The position numbers and the translations under genes were made by a program. A model generated the notes under the pieces. That model saw nothing but the letters and a program-made list of their open reading frames with translations, ran no database searches and had not been told where the DNA came from. Below, piece by piece: positions 7,864 through 13,552 of a DNA stretch of 23,436 bases. The stretch spans positions 1 through 23,436 of the forward strand of contig CALWKJ010000007.1 of the NCBI GenBank assembly GCA_944381225.1, in the 5' to 3' direction. The stretch is from an uncultured Clostridia bacterium (lineage in GTDB: Bacteria > Bacillota > Clostridia > Christensenellales > UBA1242). Position 1 is the first letter of the stretch, and each line of letters opens with the position of its first letter.

Positions 7864-7968
7864 ATGTTTGCATTTTTAGATTACATTTTACAAAAACTTC
7901 TTAAATTAATTCAAACAAGGAGAAATAATGAAAGTTATTTTGTTAAAAGATGTGAAGAATGTTGGTAA
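7864..7968 (+). CDS. Possible 34-codon leader peptide overlapping rplI
   Basis: An ATG in the rplI leader opens a 34-codon frame that ends 41 nt inside rplI. The first 17 residues, MFAFLDYILQKLLKLIQ, would form an amphipathic, membrane-active type of helix, followed by basic residues. The ribosome binding site is weak (AAGTGA, about 8 nt upstream) and the second half runs in a shifted frame through rplI, so this may be chance. No family recognised. Confidence 0.2.
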   Translation: MFAFLDYILQKLLKLIQTRRNNESYFVKRCEECW

Positions 7969-8371
7969 AAAAGGCGATGTTGCAAATGTTGCCGATGGAT
8001 ATGCAAAAACCTATTTATTAAAAAATAAACTCGCCTGTGTTGCAAACAATTCCAACATGAATGACAATCAAAATAAAAAAATAGCTCATGATTATCATAA
8101 AGAACAAGAATATTTGAAGGCTAAAGAAAAAGCAAAACAAATTGATGGCAAATTAATTAATGTTAAAATTAAATGTGGTGAAAATGGGAAAATTTTTGGA
8201 GCAGTTACGGCAAAAGAAATTGCTGATGCTTTTCAAAAACTTAATATAGATGTGGACAAAAGAAAGATTGAATTGAAAGAAACAATAAAATTTGCAGGTA
8301 ATTACAATTTAAAAGTTAAATTATATGAAGGCGTATATGCAAAATTTGTTGTTGTTGTAACTCCAGAATAA
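7928..8371 (+). CDS. rplI: 50S ribosomal protein bL9
   Basis: bL9 binds 23S rRNA at the base of the L1 stalk and helps keep reading frame. The 147-aa protein has the N-terminal RNA-binding domain signature VILLKDVKNVGKKGDVANVADGY (residues 3-25, key residues GKKGD and DGYAKTYL), a long linker helix rich in Lys and Glu (about 42-75), and the C-terminal domain with GENGKIFGAVTAKEIADA. AAGGAG precedes the ATG. Its stop overlaps the walJ start by one base (TAATG), suggesting translational coupling. In Bacillus rplI lies in the same origin-proximal region as the wal/yyc genes. Confidence 0.96.
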   Translation: MKVILLKDVKNVGKKGDVANVADGYAKTYLLKNKLACVANNSNMNDNQNKKIAHDYHKEQEYLKAKEKAKQIDGKLINVKIKCGENGKIFGAVTAKEIADAFQKLNIDVDKRKIELKETIKFAGNYNLKVKLYEGVYAKFVVVVTPE

Positions 8372-9159
8372 TGAGAGTATGTAATTTATCGTCTGGAAGT
8401 GATGGGAATGTTACATATTTGGAAACAGATAATGTTAAAGTCCTTGTTGATATTGGGTTGTCATGTGCAGAGGTGTGCAAAAGACTTAAACTTTTAAATG
8501 TTGAGCCACAACAAATTGATGCAATTTTGATAACCCATGAACACAATGACCATATAAAAGGCTTAGATGTTTTTGCTTCTAAATATAAAACTAAAGTATT
8601 TGTCCACGAAAAAGGTATGGGTGCAGTCTATGCAAAAATGAGAAAACTTCCAGCAAGTCAAATGTACGCTTTTAGCGATTTTGCTTTTACAATAGGTGAT
8701 TTAACAGTCGACAATGTTGAACTTCCACATGATTCAATACATTGCACTGGCTATGTCTTTTCTTGCAATCAAAAAAAAATTAGTATAATAACAGATTTGG
8801 GACATACTACAAGTAAGATTTTAGAAAAAATCGGTGGCAGTTCTTTAGTATATTTAGAATCAAATCACGATGTTCAGATGTTAAAAGAAAATCCAAATTA
8901 TTCTGCTTCTTTAAAAGTTAGAATACTTGGAAATAAGGGGCATTTGTCAAACATCGATTGTGCTCGAGCAGTGGAATTTTTATGTAAAACTGGTACAAAG
9001 CAGATTATGCTTTCACACATTTCTAGACACAATAACACTCAAACATTAGCATATAAAACTGTTTGTGATTATTTAAAAACAAAAGGCATCATTGAAGGAG
9101 AAAACATAAAAATATCTGTTACAAGCATTTACCCGAGTCCAATTTTTAAACTAAACTAA
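8371..9159 (+). CDS. walJ: WalJ/YycJ-type metallo-beta-lactamase-fold hydrolase
   Basis: The 262-aa protein matches the YycJ/WalJ branch of the MBL-fold hydrolases, putative dsDNA exonucleases linked to WalRK cell-wall control and DNA repair. The metal-binding motif THEHNDH (55-61) is complete; further likely ligands are H120 (ELPHDS), D142 (ITDLGH) and the His of LSHISRHNNT (about 217-226). The start ATG overlaps the rplI stop by one base, and there is no separate SD of good quality, so it depends on coupling. It is followed after 20 nt by htrA, the same walJ-htrA neighbourhood as in Bacillus (yycJ-htrC). The walRKHI genes are absent from this window. Confidence 0.88.
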   Translation: MRVCNLSSGSDGNVTYLETDNVKVLVDIGLSCAEVCKRLKLLNVEPQQIDAILITHEHNDHIKGLDVFASKYKTKVFVHEKGMGAVYAKMRKLPASQMYAFSDFAFTIGDLTVDNVELPHDSIHCTGYVFSCNQKKISIITDLGHTTSKILEKIGGSSLVYLESNHDVQMLKENPNYSASLKVRILGNKGHLSNIDCARAVEFLCKTGTKQIMLSHISRHNNTQTLAYKTVCDYLKTKGIIEGENIKISVTSIYPSPIFKLN

Positions 9160-9202
9160 ACAACTGCAAAGGAGATTAAATGAAAAAAGCAGTTGTTTTT
9201 TT
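9158..9202 (+). promoter_or_regulatory. Hairpin enclosing the htrA ribosome binding site and start codon
   Basis: AAACAACTGC (9158-9167) is the exact reverse complement of GCAGTTGTTT (9189-9198). The 21-nt loop between them contains the GGAG site and the ATG at 9180. The 3' arm codes for residues 4-6 of HtrA and runs into more T residues (to 9202). In RNA this is a 10-bp stem-loop holding the whole translation start, followed by a short U-run. It could act as a translational switch, thermosensor or partial terminator between walJ and htrA. The pairing is seen directly; the role is inferred. Confidence 0.55.
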
Positions 9203-10208
9203 GTTTGTGTTAACATTTGTTTTATTTGGTGGTTGTAACCTTATTTCAAACACGGATACATATGTGCAAGAGAATATAGATATGACACCACGTCTAATTT
9301 CTCTTTCAACAGAAATGAATACAGTCAGTGTTGTAAAAGAAGTAAAAAGTGCTGTTGTAGGCATAAAAGCCAATATAAATGGTGGATATTCAATTGGCAG
9401 TGGAGTGGCAATAGCCGAAGACGGATATATTTTAACAAATCAACATGTTGTCGATGGTGCAAAAAGTTTGGTTGTTTATTTTGCTAATCAAACCCAATCA
9501 CCAGCAACTGTGATATGGCAAGATAGTTCGCTTGATATTGCAGTAATAAAATCTAATATATCATTACCATATTTAGTTTGCAGTGAAGAAACTTTGGAAG
9601 TTGGAGAAGATGTTATTGCTATAGGAACCCCTCTTACTTTAGATTTCAAACATACTGTTACAAAAGGTATTATTTCTGCTTTAAACAGAACTTTGCAATT
9701 CGAAAACGCAAACGGCACCATTTCGTACATGCAAAATTTAATTCAACATGATGCAAGCATAAATCCAGGGAACAGTGGAGGTCCAATTATAAATTTAAAA
9801 GGAGAAGTTGTTGGAATAAATACACTAAAAGCTAGTGAAGCCGAAGGCATTGGGTTTGCAATACCAATAAGCATTGGGAAAACAGCAATACAAAAGCTAT
9901 CAACAAACAATTCATGGACACCTTCTTATATGGGAGTTTTTGTTTTAGATAATGATGTTGCAAAATTTCAAGGTGAAAAAATAACTTCATTACAAGGTGT
10001 GTTTGTATCAAGCGTAGATGAAAATTCTATTTGTAAAGATTGTTTTATTAAAGGCGACATAATACTTGAGTTAAACAATAAAAAAATAAATTCAGTTTTA
10101 GATTTAAGGCTTGCTCTTTTTGGATATAAAAGTGGAGATAGTGTTATAGTAAAAGTTTTAAGAAACGATGAAATAATTGAAATGAGATGCAATATATCGC
10201 AGAGATAA
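9180..10208 (+). CDS. htrA: HtrA/DegP-like trypsin-type serine protease, putative lipoprotein with PDZ domain
   Basis: HtrA proteases degrade or refold damaged proteins outside the cytoplasmic membrane. The 342-aa protein starts with a signal sequence ending in LFGGC (Cys19), a slightly atypical lipobox, so it may be a lipoprotein cleaved by the LspA encoded at 2265; most Bacillota HtrA proteins instead have an N-terminal transmembrane anchor. The catalytic triad is His89 (LTNQHVVDG), Asp119 (SSLDIAVIK) and Ser199 (INPGNSGGPIIN). A single C-terminal PDZ domain spans about 250-340 (GVFVSSVDENSICKDCFIKG). AAAGGAG is the ribosome binding site, enclosed in a hairpin. It is the last gene of rplI-walJ-htrA and is closed by a terminator. 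Confidence 0.92.
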   Translation: MKKAVVFLFVLTFVLFGGCNLISNTDTYVQENIDMTPRLISLSTEMNTVSVVKEVKSAVVGIKANINGGYSIGSGVAIAEDGYILTNQHVVDGAKSLVVYFANQTQSPATVIWQDSSLDIAVIKSNISLPYLVCSEETLEVGEDVIAIGTPLTLDFKHTVTKGIISALNRTLQFENANGTISYMQNLIQHDASINPGNSGGPIINLKGEVVGINTLKASEAEGIGFAIPISIGKTAIQKLSTNNSWTPSYMGVFVLDNDVAKFQGEKITSLQGVFVSSVDENSICKDCFIKGDIILELNNKKINSVLDLRLALFGYKSGDSVIVKVLRNDEIIEMRCNISQR

Positions 10209-10235
10209 AAATCGCTTTTGCGATTTTCTTTTTTT
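10208..10235 (+). terminator. Intrinsic terminator after htrA
   Basis: AAAATCGC (10208-10215) and GCGATTTT (10220-10227) pair perfectly around a TTTT loop, followed by CTTTTTTT. The stem starts at the last base of the htrA stop codon. Confidence 0.85.
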
Positions 10236-10241
10236 AAACAG

Positions 10242-10269
10242 TTGAGATTTTTTATTATATATGTATAAT
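10242..10269 (+). promoter_or_regulatory. Predicted leaderless-type promoter of the first CPBP protease gene
   Basis: TTGAGA (10242-10247) and TATAAT (10264-10269) are 16 bp apart. The ATG begins at 10277, 8 nt after the -10 box, where transcription should start. There is no Shine-Dalgarno sequence in between, so the mRNA is probably leaderless. Confidence 0.55.
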
Positions 10270-10276
10270 ATAAATC

Positions 10277-11272
10277 ATGGAAAAAAAAATTAAATACGAT
10301 AAATACGATGCAGGTGCATGTTTTTTGGCAGCAATAATTTGGCCGTCTGTCGTTGGGTTTGTATATATGATATTAGTAACAATTATTGCCAAATTTTGTG
10401 GGAAAAATTATGATGATATATATGCAAACGCAGTGTTTATTTTTTTCTCGCTTTTTATCTCGCCAATCGCATTTAGTAGTTTTTTCTTTTTTTACAATAA
10501 AAAAACAAATGTTAATTGGGTGAAAACTTTAAATGTAAAATCCAAATTAAGTGTTTTTAATGTTATTTTATGCGTAATTATTGCCATTATTTGTACTTTT
10601 GGTTTTACTGATATTGTAAATTTGTTCAATAAATTGCTACAAACAACAGGGTTTAAATTAAACGATGAATTGCCAATAAAAATTGATAACTTTGGGGTTT
10701 TTGTATTGATGTTATTCACTCTTGCGCTTTTGCCTGCTATGTTTGAAGAATTATTATTTAGGGGGATAATTTTTAATGGCTTAAAAGATTATGGCAAAAT
10801 GCACGCTGTATTTGGAAGTTCAATATTGTTTTGCTTAATGCATTTAAATGTGGAGCAAACTATTTATCCCTTTATTGTTGGTGTAATATTGGGATTTGTA
10901 ATGTTAAAAACAAGCAATATTTGGTATCCAATTTTAATACATTTTTTTAATAATTTAATTGTTATAACATCAAATTATATTTCTTCAGTAAATAACATTG
11001 ACCAAGCTGCTGTTTCACTTTCTGCTAAAAGTGTCATTTATGCCTTAATTTTTTGTGTGACAGCTGCGATTTGGATTTATGTAATAATAAAATTATTATT
11101 AAAAAAACAAAAAAAGGATTCATATATGCAAGCAAAAAGTGATATTATAATAAATGATGAAAAAAAGGTCTCTATGGTTCAATACAAAAACGTCAATTTG
11201 TTTTTATGGATAGGAGTTTTTGTTTCGGTTTTTGTTTGGCTAATAGATTTAATTTCGGGATTTAGTGCATAG
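10277..11272 (+). CDS. CPBP-family intramembrane glutamic metalloprotease (Abi/CAAX type), paralogue 1
   Basis: CPBP proteases cleave or process substrates within the membrane; known members prenyl-process proteins or act in bacteriocin immunity, but the substrate here is unknown. The 331-aa protein has about eight hydrophobic segments. The active-site motifs are intact: EELLFRG (157-163), LMHLNVEQ with His189, and IHFFNN with His222 and Asn226. The start codon lacks an SD and sits at the predicted transcription start. A hydrophilic loop (about 275-310, Lys/Asp-rich) precedes the last membrane helix. It is followed by a second, related protease after 19 nt; the pair lies between htrA and rlmH. 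Confidence 0.87.
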   Translation: MEKKIKYDKYDAGACFLAAIIWPSVVGFVYMILVTIIAKFCGKNYDDIYANAVFIFFSLFISPIAFSSFFFFYNKKTNVNWVKTLNVKSKLSVFNVILCVIIAIICTFGFTDIVNLFNKLLQTTGFKLNDELPIKIDNFGVFVLMLFTLALLPAMFEELLFRGIIFNGLKDYGKMHAVFGSSILFCLMHLNVEQTIYPFIVGVILGFVMLKTSNIWYPILIHFFNNLIVITSNYISSVNNIDQAAVSLSAKSVIYALIFCVTAAIWIYVIIKLLLKKQKKDSYMQAKSDIIINDEKKVSMVQYKNVNLFLWIGVFVSVFVWLIDLISGFSA

Positions 11273-11291
11273 GATAATATAAAGGAAAGTT

Positions 11292-12404
11292 ATGTTTAAG
11301 AAAAGAAGTGATATTTTTGATAGTAATTTTGTGTATTTTTTAATACTAAGTATTTTTATTGTAATTAGAATTATATCTTCAACTTTTGCAATTAGTACAG
11401 TTTGGGGATATGTTTTGAATGCTACAATTCAAATAGTGCTTATGTTTTGTTTGCCTATGTTTTTTTATTCGTATCTTAGAAAACAAAAAATAAAACAAAC
11501 AATAAAACAATATGGATTTAATAAAATTAACGTTAAAGCAATTATGCTGTCGCTTGTAATTGGCATATTAGTATACTTTATAACTATTTTTATAGCTACA
11601 TTTTTTTCTGCCATTTTAAATTTGCTTGGCTATGAAAAGTCATCTGGTTCTACAATGACATCATATCCAATTTGGCTTTTTATATTGGAATTAATTTTTA
11701 CTGCTGTATTGCCAGGTATTTGTGAAGAGGTTGCAAATAGAGGCATGATGCTAAGCTCATATAAAAAAATGGGCGCAAAAAAAGCGATATTATTAAGTGG
11801 CTTATTATTTGGACTAATGCACCTTAATATTGAACAATTTTTCTACGCGTCAATCATTGGTTTCTTTTTTGGTTTTGTTGCGCTTATTACGGACAGCATA
11901 TATCCAACAATGATAATGCACTTTACCAACAATGCTATGAGTACAATTATGGGATTTTCGATATTTCACAATTTACCACTTGGAACGGCAATTAATAATT
12001 TTTTAACATCTATAACCTCAAACAATCCATTTGTTTCAATTTTGCTAATTTTTGCACTTATCTCTATTATAATATTTTTACTTATATTTTTAACATTGCA
12101 ACTGTTTAAGCAAACAAGAGTTAATCAACTGACTCAAATGGCAAACGAAATTATGAAAAATCAATTAAGAAAAGAAATTATGGGCAATCTTGTTGAAGAG
12201 GAAAATCAGGAGCAAAATCCAAATGTTGAGTTTAATCAACAAAATATAGGAAGTAAAAAAATATTTAATGTTAATTTTAAAAATAGTATTTTAATAACAA
12301 ACAATTTATACAAACCTACTTTTAAAGAAAATATATTTTTATATGTTAATTTATTTATGGCAATAACTATTACAATTTTTACATTTTTGTGGGGAGTGCT
12401 TTAA
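11292..12404 (+). CDS. CPBP-family intramembrane metalloprotease (Abi/CAAX type), paralogue 2
   Basis: The 370-aa polytopic membrane protein keeps the CPBP motifs: CEEVANRG (Glu145, Glu146, Arg150), GLMHLNIEQ with His177, and MHFTNN with His210 and Asn214. The first motif reads EExxxxR with Asn in place of the usual Phe before Arg, a mild departure. It resembles paralogue 1 around the active site (MHLNVEQ against MHLNIEQ), indicating a tandem duplication, but the ends differ. A charged cytoplasmic segment (about 275-345, Gln/Asn/Glu-rich) separates the catalytic core from a final helix. AAAGGAAAG is its ribosome binding site, so it is translated conventionally. Its stop overlaps the rlmH start (TAATG). 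Confidence 0.85.
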   Translation: MFKKRSDIFDSNFVYFLILSIFIVIRIISSTFAISTVWGYVLNATIQIVLMFCLPMFFYSYLRKQKIKQTIKQYGFNKINVKAIMLSLVIGILVYFITIFIATFFSAILNLLGYEKSSGSTMTSYPIWLFILELIFTAVLPGICEEVANRGMMLSSYKKMGAKKAILLSGLLFGLMHLNIEQFFYASIIGFFFGFVALITDSIYPTMIMHFTNNAMSTIMGFSIFHNLPLGTAINNFLTSITSNNPFVSILLIFALISIIIFLLIFLTLQLFKQTRVNQLTQMANEIMKNQLRKEIMGNLVEEENQEQNPNVEFNQQNIGSKKIFNVNFKNSILITNNLYKPTFKENIFLYVNLFMAITITIFTFLWGVL

Positions 12405-12865
12405 TGTATAAAATAAATATATATTGCGTTGGCAATTTGAAGGATAGGGAGTATGTCGCAATGTGCGACGAATATAAAAAAAGAATATCCAGATTCGCTG
12501 ATTTAAATATAATACAAATAAAAGAAAAAAACGAATTGAGCAATATTGAAATGATAATAGAAAGCGAATCACGGCAAATATTAAACAAAATTTCACCCCA
12601 AGACATTGTTCTATTTGATGTAAAGGGGGAAGAAATGTCAAGTGAAAAATTTTCAAAATTTTTAGATAAACACTTTTTGCAAAATTCTCAAATTAATTTT
12701 GTGATTGGTGGAAGTTATGGTGTTTCAAATTATATTAAACAAAATGCTAATAAAAAGATTAGTTTAAGTTTAATGACTTTCCCTCATAGGCTTTTTAGAG
12801 TTATGGCACTTGAGCAAATATATAGAGCTTTTACAATACTTAATAATATTTCGTATCATAAATAA
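12404..12865 (+). CDS. rlmH: 23S rRNA (pseudouridine1915-N3)-methyltransferase RlmH
   Basis: RlmH (SPOUT family) methylates pseudouridine 1915 in 23S rRNA helix 69. The protein is 153 aa from the ATG at 12404, which overlaps the preceding stop by one base and has GGGGAG at 12391-12396; an in-frame ATG at 12389 would add five residues and lies before that SD, so I reject it. The knotted SAM-binding end is conserved: FVIGGSYGVS, SLSLMTFPHRLFRVMALEQI and the invariant C-terminus YRAF...SYHK. The last codons (TATCATAAATAA) match the rlmH 3' end that serves as attachment site for SCC elements in staphylococci. It is placed after walJ-htrA as in Bacillus, with two proteases inserted. Confidence 0.94.
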   Translation: MYKINIYCVGNLKDREYVAMCDEYKKRISRFADLNIIQIKEKNELSNIEMIIESESRQILNKISPQDIVLFDVKGEEMSSEKFSKFLDKHFLQNSQINFVIGGSYGVSNYIKQNANKKISLSLMTFPHRLFRVMALEQIYRAFTILNNISYHK

Positions 12866-12896
12866 TGATGTGGTGAATATCATTATTTATTTTTTA
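12860..12896 (+). terminator. Intrinsic terminator after rlmH
   Basis: AAATAATGAT (12860-12869) pairs with ATCATTATTT (12879-12888) around a 9-nt loop and is followed by ATTTTTT. The stem includes the rlmH stop codon. It is AT-rich but perfectly paired. Confidence 0.65.
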
Positions 12897-13008
12897 ATTT
12901 TTTATTTTTTAATTTTTATTTTTTAATAATTTTTATTTTTTTACATATTAAAAATTTATATTTTTATATCTATATTTATTTCTATTTTTTTATTTAAAAA
13001 TTATTAAT
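12889..13008. other. T-rich low-complexity spacer
   Basis: About 120 bp is almost pure A/T with strong strand bias: repeated runs of T5-T7 separated by AA or A (for example TTTTTTAATTTTTTA units). There is no open reading frame and no G except none in most of the stretch; C is rare. It separates the rlmH terminator from the tadA promoter and may be slippage-prone or curved DNA. Confidence 0.5.
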
Positions 13009-13037
13009 TTGACTAAATAAATATTTTATAATAGTAT
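13009..13037 (+). promoter_or_regulatory. Predicted leaderless-type promoter of tadA
   Basis: TTGACT (13009-13014) and TAGTAT (13032-13037) are 17 bp apart, and the tadA ATG begins 7 nt after the -10 box. An overlapping TATAAT (13027-13032) is an alternative that would give a leader of about 5 nt. Either way no SD is transcribed. Confidence 0.5.
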
Positions 13038-13043
13038 ATAAAC

Positions 13044-13487
13044 ATGGAAAATGAATTTATTGACATAGCTTTGCAAATGGCAAAAAAAGCTTATAAAAAA
13101 AACGAAGTGCCAGTTGGAGCAATAATTGTAAAAAATAACAAAGTAATTGCAAAAGGATTTAACATGCGTGAAAAAAGTCAAAATGCAATTATGCATGCAG
13201 AAATAGTTGCAATCATAAAAGCATGCAAAAAATTAAAATCATGGCGACTTGATAATTGTGATATGTATGTTACGTTAATGCCATGTCCAATGTGTGCAGG
13301 TGCCATATTAAACGCAAGAATAAAGAATGTTTATTATGGCGCAAAGGATAATAATGATAAAAACAACTTATTTGAAAACATAATGAATGATAATGTTATA
13401 TTAAATCACAAAACAAATTATTTCTATATAAAAAATGAAGACTGTGAAAGTATTTTAACGAATTTTTTTAAAGCCAAAAGAAAGTAA
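13044..13487 (+). CDS. tadA: tRNA(adenosine-34) deaminase TadA
   Basis: TadA converts A34 to inosine in tRNA-Arg(ACG), enabling CGN decoding; it acts in the cytoplasm as a dimer. The 147-aa protein carries the zinc-deaminase motifs HAE (51-53, Glu53 being the proton shuttle) and PCPMC (80-84, Cys81 and Cys84 binding zinc), together with VPVGAIIV and MCAGAILNARI. The residue before PCPMC is Met in place of the usual Glu (TLEPCPMC), a small deviation. The C-terminal part (GAKDNNDKNN..., residues 100-147) fits TadA in length though it is Asn/Lys-rich. No SD precedes the start; the gene appears leaderless and monocistronic. Confidence 0.9.
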   Translation: MENEFIDIALQMAKKAYKKNEVPVGAIIVKNNKVIAKGFNMREKSQNAIMHAEIVAIIKACKKLKSWRLDNCDMYVTLMPCPMCAGAILNARIKNVYYGAKDNNDKNNLFENIMNDNVILNHKTNYFYIKNEDCESILTNFFKAKRK

Positions 13488-13515
13488 TATTAAATCAAAA
13501 ATAAATTGTAATATT

Positions 13516-13546
13516 ATTTGTAAAATTTTTACAAATAAGATATACT
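13516..13546 (+). promoter_or_regulatory. Predicted leaderless-type promoter of signal peptidase A, overlapped by a perfect palindrome
   Basis: TTGTAA (13518-13523) and TATACT (13541-13546) are 17 bp apart, with the ATG at 13553, 7 nt after the -10 box, and no SD. ATTTGTAAAA (13516-13525) and TTTTACAAAT (13527-13536) form a perfect 10+10 palindrome about base 13526, covering the -35 box and most of the spacer. There is no U-run after it and no usable loop, so it looks like an operator rather than a terminator. Confidence 0.5.
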
Positions 13547-13552
13547 ACAAAT

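Noticed and set aside
12351..12656. Minus-strand 101-codon frame opposite rlmH
   Set aside because: Shadow of the rlmH and protease coding sequence, with no ribosome binding site and a product without a recognisable fold.
12845..13043. Integrated SCC-like element after rlmH
   Set aside because: No recombinase, no second attachment site and only 178 bp before tadA.
13516..13536. Palindrome after tadA as a terminator
   Set aside because: One-base centre leaves no loop without losing pairs, and no U-run follows; it overlaps a promoter instead.
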